From Nonomuraea antri (GTDB lineage Bacteria; Actinomycetota; Actinomycetes; Streptosporangiales; Streptosporangiaceae), in contig NZ_JABCPZ010000021.1 in NCBI RefSeq assembly GCF_013283785.1, positions 1 through 64,000 on the forward strand: 64,000 nucleotides of DNA. The letters are read 5' to 3'. Below, one piece after another: positions 35,880 to 43,612 of this stretch. The notes under the pieces are model-generated. The model was not told the DNA's origin. It saw only the letters and a program-made list of their open reading frames with translations, and made no database searches. Numbering within the stretch: the first letter of the stretch is position 1; every line of letters starts with the position of its first letter. The translations under genes and the position numbers were made by a program.

Positions 35880-36814
35880 CGGGTGAACCCCTTGACCCCC
35901 TGCTTGGTGGCCTTGGCGAGCTGCGGGATCGCCCGCGCGGAGGCGAGCCTGAGGTATTCGTTGCGGGTGTCGTGGATGCTGGTGAACGCCACGCCGACCG
36001 GGATGCGCACGAAGTCGCCCGGCTCCAGCTCCAGCGTGCCGCGCTGGGTGACGAGCGTGCGGTGGCCGCTGATCTGGTAGTGGACCTCGTCGGCGTCACG
36101 GTTGCGGGTGTAGACGAGGCCGTCGGAGGAGTCGGCGACGACCTTGCCCAGCAGGATGTCCGCGGAGCGGTAGAGCCAGGCGGTCCGGTCGGCCCGCTGG
36201 ACGCGGATCCTGTCGCTCTCGCGGTGCACCTGTTCCAGCAGGACCCTTTCGTCCGTGGGCGCCATGACGACGTGGTGCTCCGGGCCGCCCAGGCACTCGG
36301 TGGTCAGCTCGTTGGTGATCACCGGCTCCCAGCCGGGAAACGGCGGGAAGGCGGCCTGCGACTCGCGCACCGCCTCACCCAGCTCCGTCACCGGCGCGGG
36401 GACGTAGAAGAGCAGGTGGATGTCCTCGCGGCCGAAGTTGTCGTGGGCCACGCTGACCGGGATGCGGGAGAAGTCGCCCGGCCGGTGCTCGACGCTGCCC
36501 AGCTCGGTGATCAGCGTCCGCTCGCCGCAGACCTGGTAGGACATCTCGTCCACGTCGCAGTTGCGGTGGTAGAAGCCCTGCCGGTTGTTCATGGTCTGCC
36601 ACTCGACGCGGATGAAGTCGCTCTCGTAGACGCCGCGCGGCGGGCCGAACGGCCCCGGCACGTACGACGGCTCGAAGTGCACGGCCTCGATCAGCGGGAA
36701 GTCGAAGGTGCGGCCGGGCCGGGGCAGCGGGTCGGCGAGCAGCAGTTCCTCCTGCCGGTGCAGCACCCGCGGCGGCCGGTCGAAGGGGAAGGCGTGGATG
36801 TGTTCCTCGATCAC
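35876..36814 (-). CDS. Two-cupin protein, homogentisate dioxygenase-like
   Basis: A 312-residue protein with two cupin barrels. The first has FYHRNCDVDEMSYQVCG and the RPGDFSRIPVSVAHD block, close to the HRN-x-D-x-DE pattern of homogentisate 1,2-dioxygenase. The second repeats it as VYTRNRDADEVHYQISG and EPGDFVRIPVGVAF, with Thr in place of the His. Iron or metal binding is therefore likely only in the first barrel. It may be a ring-cleaving dioxygenase, but HGD is usually longer (about 400-440). The GTG start has AAAGGGA in front and overlaps the upstream gene. Confidence 0.78.
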   Translation of the reverse strand: MIEEHIHAFPFDRPPRVLHRQEELLLADPLPRPGRTFDFPLIEAVHFEPSYVPGPFGPPRGVYESDFIRVEWQTMNNRQGFYHRNCDVDEMSYQVCGERTLITELGSVEHRPGDFSRIPVSVAHDNFGREDIHLLFYVPAPVTELGEAVRESQAAFPPFPGWEPVITNELTTECLGGPEHHVVMAPTDERVLLEQVHRESDRIRVQRADRTAWLYRSADILLGKVVADSSDGLVYTRNRDADEVHYQISGHRTLVTQRGTLELEPGDFVRIPVGVAFTSIHDTRNEYLRLASARAIPQLAKATKQGVKGFTR

Positions 36815-37680
36815 AGGTATCCCTTTTCCGCGTAGTAGGCCCGCGCGCCCGGGTGGAGGGGCAGCGGCGTGTCGCCGGGCAGGTCGATGGGTCCGGTCAG
36901 CGGCGGCAGCGGCTGCGGGAACCTCTCCCCGATGGCGTGCCTGCGCTGGTCGAGGGCCTGTACGGCAGCGTACGCGAGCTCGTCGGCCAGGCCGCGGGCG
37001 CAGTAGAGGTACCAGCCGGAGAAGTCGATCGTCGGCACGTCGCGCTCGACCCCGCGCAGCCGGCCGGCGCGCAGCACGCCGGGCGTCATGCCCAGGTCCG
37101 CGCACGCCTCGAGGACGCCGGGGTCGAGCGGCAGGAAGTCCAGGTCGTACTGCTCGGTCAGGTTCTTCCAGCGCATGGTCATCAGCGCCTCGTCGAAGAC
37201 CGCGTCGAACGCCGGGTCGGCGGGCGGCAGGTCGGGCGCGTGCAGGGAGCGCGGCCGGTCGCGCAGGATCTCCAGGTCGCCGATCTCCACGCCGTACATG
37301 GGCAGGATCCTGGCCAGCGCCCAGTGGGCCGGGTGCCCGGAGTCCGGCCCGGGCATCGACACCTTCAGGCCCTTGACCTGGCTGAGGCTGGTGATCCCGA
37401 GTTCCCTGCGGACGGCCAGGGCGAGCTGGTCGTCGTGCGGGAAGGCGGCCAGGCAGGCCAGGGGCAGCTCGGGCGTCAGCGTGAGGTGCCAGCCCGGGGT
37501 GGTGATGGCCAGGTCGTAGTGGCCGGCGGCGACGAGGCGGGGGCCGTCCCAGGCGAGCGCGGCGGGGGCGCGGCCGGTGACGGTGGCGACGGTCGCGCCG
37601 GGCGGCAGCAGCTCGGCCACGCCCAGGGCGAGCTCGCCGGCCAGGGTCATCCAGTTGCCGCCGGGGCTGAGGATCTTCAC
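36811..37680 (-). CDS. TAXI-like solute-binding protein without signal peptide, in the catabolic operon
   Basis: A 289-residue protein that resembles TAXI/NMT1-type binding proteins: the start KILSPGGNWMTLAGELALGV, YDLAITTPGWHLTL, LSQVKGLKVSMPGPDSGHPAHWA and the end LPLHPGARAYYAEKG, which mirrors the end of the TAXI protein at 24961. The start is GTG, overlapping the FAH gene stop, and no signal peptide or lipobox is present. It should stay in the cytoplasm. It could be an intracellular ligand sensor, a carrier or an enzyme built on the fold. No TRAP permease is in this operon. Confidence 0.78.
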   Translation of the reverse strand: MKILSPGGNWMTLAGELALGVAELLPPGATVATVTGRAPAALAWDGPRLVAAGHYDLAITTPGWHLTLTPELPLACLAAFPHDDQLALAVRRELGITSLSQVKGLKVSMPGPDSGHPAHWALARILPMYGVEIGDLEILRDRPRSLHAPDLPPADPAFDAVFDEALMTMRWKNLTEQYDLDFLPLDPGVLEACADLGMTPGVLRAGRLRGVERDVPTIDFSGWYLYCARGLADELAYAAVQALDQRRHAIGERFPQPLPPLTGPIDLPGDTPLPLHPGARAYYAEKGYL

Positions 37681-38324
37681 GACGCCTCGCTCCGCACCGT
37701 GTTGCGCAGCACGCCCAGTCCCTCGATCTCGACCTCGACCACGTCGCCGTCGCTCAGGAACACCTGCGGGTCGCGGCGGTAGCCGACGCCGCCCGGGGTG
37801 CCGGTGAGGATGAGGTCGCCGCGCTCCACCCGGGTGAACTCCGAGGCCAGGCTGATCAGCGTGGGAATGTCGAAGATCAGCAGCGAGGTGTTCGACGCCT
37901 GCATGGTGGCGCCGTTGAGCCGCAGGGAGATGTCCAGCTTGTGCGGGTCGACCGCGTCGGCGGGGACGAGTTCGGGGCCGATCGGGGTGGAGCGGTCCCA
38001 GGCCTTGCCCTGAAGCCACTGGTGGGTCTTGTACTGGTAGTCGCGCATGGTCACATCGTTGGCCACGGTGTAGCCGAGCACGTGGTCGAGCGCGTCGGCG
38101 CGGGCGATGCGCCGCCCGGGCTCGCCGATGACCACGGCCAGCTCGGCCTCGTAGTCCACCTGCCGCGATTCCGGCGGCAGCAGGATGTCGTCCTCGTGGC
38201 CGATCAGCGCCGAGGGGAACTTGGTGAACCAGACGGGGTAGGCCGGCAGCTCGCGCCCGGTCTCGTCGACGTGCTCGCGGTAGTTGAGACCGACACAGAG
38301 GATCTTGCCCGCAGGTGGGAACAT
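37677..38324 (-). CDS. Fumarylacetoacetate hydrolase family protein
   Basis: A 215-residue FAH-fold hydrolase. LCVGLNYREHVDETG carries the catalytic His. The metal Glu and Asp residues lie in QVDYEAELAVVIG and in GYTVANDVTMRD. LILTGTPGGVGYRRDPQVFL closes the active site. The short form is typical of acylpyruvate or fumarylpyruvate hydrolases and hydratase/isomerases that act on ring-cleavage products. It is the first gene of the operon; ATG has AAGGAG just upstream. The control region shared with the VOC gene carries a CAGGA-N6-TCCTG palindrome. Confidence 0.94.
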   Translation of the reverse strand: MFPPAGKILCVGLNYREHVDETGRELPAYPVWFTKFPSALIGHEDDILLPPESRQVDYEAELAVVIGEPGRRIARADALDHVLGYTVANDVTMRDYQYKTHQWLQGKAWDRSTPIGPELVPADAVDPHKLDISLRLNGATMQASNTSLLIFDIPTLISLASEFTRVERGDLILTGTPGGVGYRRDPQVFLSDGDVVEVEIEGLGVLRNTVRSEAS

Positions 38325-38355
38325 GGGTGCTCCTTCGTTGACGTGTATCAGAATA

Positions 38356-38371
38356 CAGGAATATCATCCTG
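38356..38371. promoter_or_regulatory. Putative IclR-type operator between the catabolic operon and the VOC gene
   Basis: CAGGA at 38356-38360 and TCCTG at 38367-38371 form an inverted repeat with a 6-base centre. It lies in the only 71 bases between the divergent FAH operon and the VOC gene, so one protein bound here could control both. Related half-sites occur at the ABC operon and at the IclR/dehydrogenase region. Confidence 0.5.
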
Positions 38372-38395
38372 AAAAACAGAACACAGGAGGATGCA

Positions 38396-38890
38396 ATGGC
38401 GATCACCGGGCTGGGTCACACCGGACTGTGGGTCTACGACCTGCCGAAGATGCGCGACTTCTACGAGCGCCTGCTCGGCTTGACCGTCACCGACTCCGAC
38501 GACGAACTGGGCATCGTCTTCTTCAGTGCCCGTCCGGAGGAGGAGCACCACGAGTTCGTGTTGCAGACCGGCCGCACCGCGGCCATCGGAGACAAGCAGC
38601 AGCACCAGATCTCCTGGCGGGTGGCGGCGCTGGACGACCTCATCGCCTTCCACCACCGCTTCCGCGCCGAGGGCATCGAGGTGCAGCAGGAGGTGACGCA
38701 CGGCAACGCCTTCGGCATCTACTTCTTCGACCCCGAGGGCAACCGCAACGAGGTCTACCTGCGCGTCGAGCGGGACGTGCGCCAGCCCTTCCGCAAGACG
38801 CTCAACCTCGACCAGGCCCCCGAGGCGATCTACGCCGAGGCCGAGCGGCTGCTGGCTGACGGCGGCGCGGCCTACCAGCCGGCCCAGTAG
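38396..38890 (+). CDS. VOC-family dioxygenase-like protein
   Basis: A 164-residue vicinal oxygen chelate protein with two beta-alpha-beta-beta-beta units. Likely metal ligands are His8 in GLGHTGLWV, a His in KQQHQISWRV and Glu in NRNEVYLRV. The FFDPEGNRNEVYL end is typical of extradiol catechol dioxygenases. Single-module forms can also be isomerases or resistance proteins. It is transcribed away from the catabolic operon with shared control sequence. AGGAGG precedes the ATG. Confidence 0.9.
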   Translation: MAITGLGHTGLWVYDLPKMRDFYERLLGLTVTDSDDELGIVFFSARPEEEHHEFVLQTGRTAAIGDKQQHQISWRVAALDDLIAFHHRFRAEGIEVQQEVTHGNAFGIYFFDPEGNRNEVYLRVERDVRQPFRKTLNLDQAPEAIYAEAERLLADGGAAYQPAQ

Positions 38891-38904
38891 CCGGCCCGAC
38901 AAAA

Positions 38905-38948
38905 CGATCTCGGGGAGTGCGGCGAGCCCGCCGCACTCCCCGAGATCG
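38905..38948. terminator. Strong two-way terminator
   Basis: A perfect 20-base stem (38905-38924 with 38929-38948) closes on AGCC. It lies between the ends of the VOC gene (plus) and the ABC operon (minus). On the minus strand it is followed by TTTT (38904-38901), so it is a standard intrinsic terminator for the ABC operon. It should also stop the VOC transcript. Confidence 0.92.
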
Positions 38949-38954
38949 GGCCGG

Positions 38955-40001
38955 TCAGGCGGGGTCGAGCACGGAGACCGCGTCGGCCGGCACCCGCAGC
39001 CAGACCTTGTCCCCGGCCGCGACCGGCGACTCGGGCGGCTGCCGGGTGATCCAGACGTCCTCGCCCACGCGTACGTGGCATTCCACGCACTCGCCGACGA
39101 ACATGATCCGGTCGATCTCGCCGGCCACGACGTTCTCCGCGGCCGGCTCCTCCCGGTGCAGCGCCAGGGACTCCGGCCGGATCGCCACCAGCACCCGCGC
39201 GCCGGCCGGCGCCCGGCACGACGCGGCGGCCAGCTCGCCGGCCCCGGTCCTGACCCGTCCCTCACCGACCGCCGTGCCCGGCACCAGGTTGGTGGTGCCG
39301 ACGAAGTCGGCCACGAACCTGGAGGCGGGCCGCTGGTAGATCTCGCGCGGGCTGCCCTCCTGCACGATCCGGCCGGCCGACATGACCGCGATCCTGCTCG
39401 ACAGGCTCAGCGCCTCGGCCTGGTCGTGCGTCACGTACAGTGCGGTGATCCCGAGTTCCTTCTGCAGGGACGACAGCTCGGCCCGCATCGCCTGGCGGAG
39501 CTTGGCGTCCAGGTTGGACAGCGGCTCGTCGAGCAGCAGCAGCTTCGGCCGGCGCACCAGGGCGCGGGCCAGCGCCAGGCGCTGCTGCTGGCCGCCGGAC
39601 AGCTGGGTGCCCATCCGGCTCTCGGTGCCGTCGAGGTGCACCGCGGCCAGCGCGCGTTCCACCCGTTCGGCGATCTCCCGCTTGGGCACCCGGGCCACCT
39701 GGAGGGGGAAGGCGGCGTTGGCGAAGACGGTCATGTGCGGCCAGATGCCGTAGCTCTGGAAGACCATCCCGATGTCGCGCCGGTGCGGCGGCGTGGCGGT
39801 GACGTCCACCCCGTCGATCGTGATCCGGCCGGCGTCGGGCTGTTCCAGCCCGGCCACCGCGCGCAGCGTGGTCGTCTTGCCGCAGCCGGACGGCCCGAGC
39901 AGGGTGTACAGCTCGCCCTCGCGGACCTCGAAGCCGACCTCGTCGACCGCCTGGAAGTCGCCGAAGGCCTTGCGCAGGCCCGCCACGGCCAGCGGTGTCA
40001 T
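38955..40001 (-). CDS. ABC importer ATP-binding protein (PotA/FbpC type)
   Basis: A 348-residue ATPase. Walker A is GPSGCGKT, the Q-loop is in MVFQSYGIWPHMTV, the signature is LSGGQQQR, Walker B is LLLLDEP and the switch His is in VTHDQAEAL. A TOBE-type domain follows from about 245. The subfamily serves iron(III), spermidine/putrescine and 2-aminoethylphosphonate-type importers. Its ATG overlaps the stop of the permease gene. The strong hairpin at 38905-38948 follows the stop. Confidence 0.95.
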   Translation of the reverse strand: MTPLAVAGLRKAFGDFQAVDEVGFEVREGELYTLLGPSGCGKTTTLRAVAGLEQPDAGRITIDGVDVTATPPHRRDIGMVFQSYGIWPHMTVFANAAFPLQVARVPKREIAERVERALAAVHLDGTESRMGTQLSGGQQQRLALARALVRRPKLLLLDEPLSNLDAKLRQAMRAELSSLQKELGITALYVTHDQAEALSLSSRIAVMSAGRIVQEGSPREIYQRPASRFVADFVGTTNLVPGTAVGEGRVRTGAGELAAASCRAPAGARVLVAIRPESLALHREEPAAENVVAGEIDRIMFVGECVECHVRVGEDVWITRQPPESPVAAGDKVWLRVPADAVSVLDPA

Positions 40002-41641
40002 ACCGTCACCTCTCGCTTGTTGAGTGCCAGGAAGAGCCCGACCAGCGGCGCCATGAAGACGATGGTCAGCAGGGTCAGCGCGGAGGAGGCGCCGACCTGG
40101 GCGGTGTTGTAGAGCGTCCATGAGGCGACCGAGAGCGTCACCGTGTCCTGGCCGCCGACCAGGCCGGGCACGGTCAGGTCGCGCAGGCTGAGCAGCGCCA
40201 GCCACAGCCAGGTGTAGGTGGCGACCGGCTTGAGCAGGGGCAGCGTCACGCGGCGGACGGCCTCCCAGGTGGCCGCGCCGGACATCGCGGCGGCCTCCTC
40301 CAGCTCGGTGTGGATCTGCAGCAGCCCGGCGTTGAACATGCGGGTGCCGAACGACACGTGCATCAGCGTCATCACCACGACGAGCAGCGCCAGCGTGCCG
40401 TACAGGCCCTGGGCCAGGTAGAGGGAGGCGACCACGGCGGCGAAGGCGAAGATCGTGTGCGGCACCGCCTGCGGGAGGAAGGCGACGAAGTCGTAGAGGT
40501 AGCGGCGGCGCAGCCGGGAGCGGACCACGACGAACGAGAAGGCCAGGCTGAGCAGCACGGCCAGCGTCGGCACCAGCACGACGAGCGCGAGCGAGGTACG
40601 CAGGCCGCGCAGCACCAGGTCCCAGTCGAGCCCGGTGTAGTTGGCCAGGGAGACCTCCTGGAGCGCCTGCATCGAGGGGACCCGCACGTACGGCAGCAGC
40701 GACACCCACAGCACCATGACCATGGGCAGCACGGTCGACCAGGCGAAGTAGCCGCCGACCAGCAGCCAGGCCGCCCACCGCCAGCGGCCGAGCGCGATGG
40801 TGACCGGCCGGTAGCCCTTGCCCGTGACCACCTGGTACTTGCGGCCGGCCTTGAGCGTGCGGGTGTACCAGGCGCTCAGGCCGACGGCCACCAGGATCAT
40901 CACCACGCTGAAGGCCGCCGGGATGCCGTGCTCGACGACGTTGTCGGTGGGGTTGGCGGCCACGTACAGGTAGGAGCTGAAGACGTAGACGCGGCTGGAC
41001 AGGCCCATGATGAGCGGGATGTCCAGGGCCGAGAGCGCGATCGTCGCGGTGAACAGGGCCGCGCCCATGAGGCCCGGCCTGATCAGCGGGAGCGTGACCA
41101 GGCGCAGGACGGTCCACGGGCCGGCGCCGTTGGCGCGGGCGGCCTCCTCCAGTGAGCCGTCGAGCGCGCGCAGGCTGCCGGAGACCATGATGAACACCAG
41201 CGCCGACAGCCCGAGCCCCTCCACCAGGCCCATGCCGGCCAGCGAGGTGATGTTGAGCGAGGTGCCGAGCAGCTGGTTGACCGCGCCGATCCTGGGATGG
41301 AACAGGAAGATCCACCCCATCGCGGTGAAGAAGCCGGGGATGAGGACGCGGATCATCATCGCGGTGTTGATCAGCCGGGAGTGGCCGAAGTCGGTCCGCT
41401 CGACCAGCACCGCCAGCGCCGTGCCCAGCACCAGCGCCACGACCAGCGTGACGGCCAGGTAGACCACGGTGCTGAGCACCACGTCCCAGACGGCCGGGTC
41501 GGCCAGCAGCGCGGCGTAGTTGGCGAGCGTGAACTCCTCGTACGGCGCGCCGTGCACCCGGAAGGACAGGAACACCACCAGGGCCAGCAGTCCGAGCACG
41601 GCCGCCGCGGGCACGGAGACGGCCGCGGCCAGCCTCCTCAT
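39998..41641 (-). CDS. ABC importer fused permease (two MetI-like domains)
   Basis: A 547-residue membrane protein with about twelve helices in two halves, as in FbpB. Each half has an EAA-type coupling loop: LEEAARANGAGPWTVLRLVTLP in the first half and EEAAAMSGAATWEAVRRVTLP in the second. Substrate cannot be read from it. The ATG overlaps the stop of the binding-protein gene, and the stop overlaps the ATPase start. Confidence 0.94.
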   Translation of the reverse strand: MRRLAAAVSVPAAAVLGLLALVVFLSFRVHGAPYEEFTLANYAALLADPAVWDVVLSTVVYLAVTLVVALVLGTALAVLVERTDFGHSRLINTAMMIRVLIPGFFTAMGWIFLFHPRIGAVNQLLGTSLNITSLAGMGLVEGLGLSALVFIMVSGSLRALDGSLEEAARANGAGPWTVLRLVTLPLIRPGLMGAALFTATIALSALDIPLIMGLSSRVYVFSSYLYVAANPTDNVVEHGIPAAFSVVMILVAVGLSAWYTRTLKAGRKYQVVTGKGYRPVTIALGRWRWAAWLLVGGYFAWSTVLPMVMVLWVSLLPYVRVPSMQALQEVSLANYTGLDWDLVLRGLRTSLALVVLVPTLAVLLSLAFSFVVVRSRLRRRYLYDFVAFLPQAVPHTIFAFAAVVASLYLAQGLYGTLALLVVVMTLMHVSFGTRMFNAGLLQIHTELEEAAAMSGAATWEAVRRVTLPLLKPVATYTWLWLALLSLRDLTVPGLVGGQDTVTLSVASWTLYNTAQVGASSALTLLTIVFMAPLVGLFLALNKREVTV

Positions 41642-42726
41642 CGGGCGGTCAGGAGCTTGACCAGCTCGTCCTTGAACGCGGCGTCGTACAGGCCGGGGTT
41701 CTGGCCGACGTAGTCGTAGGTTGCCCGGGTGAAGGTGATGCCCTTGGCCTCGTACTCGGCGATCTGCTCGGCGGTGCCGCTGCCGGGGAGCTGGATGTTG
41801 TCGGCCTTCTCGTGCTCGAACAGCAGCCGCTGCGCCTCGGGGGTGACCAGCCAGGTGATCCAGAGCTTGGCCGCGTTCGGGTGCGGGGCGCGGACGGGCA
41901 GGCCCATGTAGTAGAAGCTGGCCGAGGTGGGGTTGGACAGGACGGTGGTCTCCAGCGGCGCGCCGGTGGCCTTGAACACGTCGGCCAGGTGCTTGCCGCA
42001 CGACATCCACAGCCCGGCGAACTCGCCGGAGGCCAGCCGGTTCAGCTCGGCGCAGCCGATGAGCCCGGCGGGCTTGAACCGGCTCATGTAGTCCTTGATG
42101 CCGGCCTGGTCCAGGCCGCCGAGCTGGGCGAAGCCGGACGCGAACGGGGTGCTGGCCACGGGCTTGCCGAGCGTGAGCACGTCTTGCGGGGTCTTGGGCA
42201 GTTCGGCGGCGGAGATCAGCTCGGTGTTGTAGGTGAACTCGCCGAACTGGGTGAGCAGCGCGACGGCCTTGCGGTCGGCGGTGACCGCGCCTTCGGCCCA
42301 GGGCGCGATCTCCGTCCAGTCGACGGCGGCCAGCGCCTCGCTGGTGGTGCCGGTGCGGTACATCACCTCGGAGGAGGCGAGCAGCGCGTCGGTGCTGCTC
42401 GGCGCGCCCGCCTTGGTCTCCTGCACCAGCTTGGCGGCGTTGGCGTTGAAGTTCTGGACCGGGGTGACGGTGATCTTCAGGTCGGTCAGCCCGTAGGCCT
42501 GTTTGAAGGCGTCGAAGAGGTAGTCGCTGTTGGGCCGGGCGTGCAGGCCCCAGTTCAGGTTGAGCGCGCCTTCCTTCCTGGCGCCTTCGACCAGGGCGCG
42601 CAGCGCGGGACTTGCGGAAAGGCGCTGCCCGGCCGCCGCGGCGGCGGCCGGATCCGCCGCTTGATCGGTGCCTGCGCAGCCGGTCAGCGCGAGGGTCACG
42701 GCCGCGGCCAGAACAATCTTCTTCAT
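41638..42726 (-). CDS. ABC importer substrate-binding lipoprotein
   Basis: A 362-residue family-1-type binding protein with the lipobox LTGC (Cys17). LVEGARKEGALNLNWGLHAR at the mature start and LPVRAPHPNAAKLWITWLVTPEAQRL near the end are typical of iron- or organic-acid-type FbpA/AfuA-like proteins. No Tyr pair for iron binding is evident. The position beside a catabolic operon with an IclR regulator suggests an aromatic or dicarboxylic ligand (inference). First gene of the three-gene importer operon. Confidence 0.93.
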   Translation of the reverse strand: MKKIVLAAAVTLALTGCAGTDQAADPAAAAAAGQRLSASPALRALVEGARKEGALNLNWGLHARPNSDYLFDAFKQAYGLTDLKITVTPVQNFNANAAKLVQETKAGAPSSTDALLASSEVMYRTGTTSEALAAVDWTEIAPWAEGAVTADRKAVALLTQFGEFTYNTELISAAELPKTPQDVLTLGKPVASTPFASGFAQLGGLDQAGIKDYMSRFKPAGLIGCAELNRLASGEFAGLWMSCGKHLADVFKATGAPLETTVLSNPTSASFYYMGLPVRAPHPNAAKLWITWLVTPEAQRLLFEHEKADNIQLPGSGTAEQIAEYEAKGITFTRATYDYVGQNPGLYDAAFKDELVKLLTAR

Positions 42727-42743
42727 GTGAGCCTCCTGTTTGC

Positions 42744-42759
42744 CGGGACTGTAGTCCTG
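42744..42759. promoter_or_regulatory. Putative operator before the ABC importer operon
   Basis: CGGGA (42744-42748) and TCCTG (42755-42759) flank a 6-base centre, the same spacing as at 38356-38371 with one mismatch. GGACTGTAGTCC within it is a perfect small palindrome. It lies 18 bases upstream of the importer ATG, so a bound repressor would block the promoter. Confidence 0.45.
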
Positions 42760-42789
42760 TGTTTCACGACAAGCAAGGGCTCATCGTGG

Positions 42790-43563
42790 TCAGGAGGCGA
42801 GCAAGGCGAGAGCGCCGCTGATGCGGCCGGCGGCCTCGCGTACCGCGGCGGCCACCTCGGGCACCCGGTCGTCGGGGACGCGATGCGACAGCGCCGCGAC
42901 GCTCACCGCGGCCACCACCTCGCCGTGCTCGTCGCGGATCGGCGCGGCCACGCCGAGCACGTCCGGGTCCAGCTCGCCCCTGGTCACCGCCAGCTCTTCG
43001 GACCTGATGGCGGCCAGCCGGCGCTGCAGCGCGCCCGGCTCGGTGACGGTGGCGCCGGTGAAGCGCGGCAGCCCGCCCGCGGTCACCAGCTCGGCGACCT
43101 CCTCCTCCGGGACCCAGGCCAGCAGCACCAGCGCCGCCGCGCCCGCGTTGATGGGCAGCACGTGCCCGCGCTCGTACGACAGGCGCACCGGATGGTCGCT
43201 CTCCTCGCGTTCCAGGCAGATCACCGCACTGCCCGCCCGCCTGGTCAGCAGCACCGTCTCGCCGACGCGGGCCAGCAGCTCGCGCATCACCGGCCTGGCC
43301 ACCTCCGACAGGCCCAGCCCCTTACGGGCAAGCCTGGCCAGCTCGAACACCCGCGGCCCGAGCCGGTAGCCGGCCGGCCTGGCCTCCTCCACGAACCCGG
43401 AGCCGGCCAGGCTCTGCAGGTAGCGGTAGGCGGTGGAGCGGGCCACGCCGAGCTGCTCGGCGACCTCCTGGCCGCCGAGCACCAGCCGGTCGTCGCCGAA
43501 GAGGGCGAGGATGTCCAGGGCACGGTCCGCGGTGGAGTTGCGCCCTCGATATTGTCCTGTCAT
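42790..43563 (-). CDS. IclR family transcription regulator
   Basis: A 257-residue regulator. The N-terminal winged helix is STADRALDILALFGDDRLVLGGQEVAEQLGVARSTAYRYLQSL (interrupted view: helix-turn-helix from about 10 to 55). The effector domain from about 80 has RLSYERGHVLPINAGAAALVLLAW and GVAAPIRDEHGEVVAAVSVAAL, the IclR signature. IclR proteins often control aromatic catabolism. ATG at 43563 gives the natural start; no ribosome site is visible, so the message may be leaderless. It sits between the importer and the divergent dehydrogenase and probably controls the whole island. Confidence 0.93.
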   Translation of the reverse strand: MTGQYRGRNSTADRALDILALFGDDRLVLGGQEVAEQLGVARSTAYRYLQSLAGSGFVEEARPAGYRLGPRVFELARLARKGLGLSEVARPVMRELLARVGETVLLTRRAGSAVICLEREESDHPVRLSYERGHVLPINAGAAALVLLAWVPEEEVAELVTAGGLPRFTGATVTEPGALQRRLAAIRSEELAVTRGELDPDVLGVAAPIRDEHGEVVAAVSVAALSHRVPDDRVPEVAAAVREAAGRISGALALLAS

Positions 43564-43606
43564 GCGGAACATAGTATTGAAAAAACAGGACATCGTGTGA
43601 TGTCCT
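43553..43606. promoter_or_regulatory. Overlapping palindromes at the IclR / dehydrogenase divergent starts
   Basis: TGTCCTGT (43553-43560) and ACAGGACA (43585-43592) form one inverted repeat. AGGACATC (43587-43594) and GATGTCCT (43599-43606) form a second, tighter one that ends 6 bases before the dehydrogenase ATG. The first arm lies inside the first IclR codons. This fits autoregulation by IclR and control of the dehydrogenase gene. Confidence 0.6.
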
Positions 43607-43612
43607 TCCGCC

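Noticed and set aside
38401..39265. Minus-strand open frame opposite the VOC gene
   Set aside because: It is antisense to the VOC gene and crosses the strong terminator, and the composition is shadow-like.
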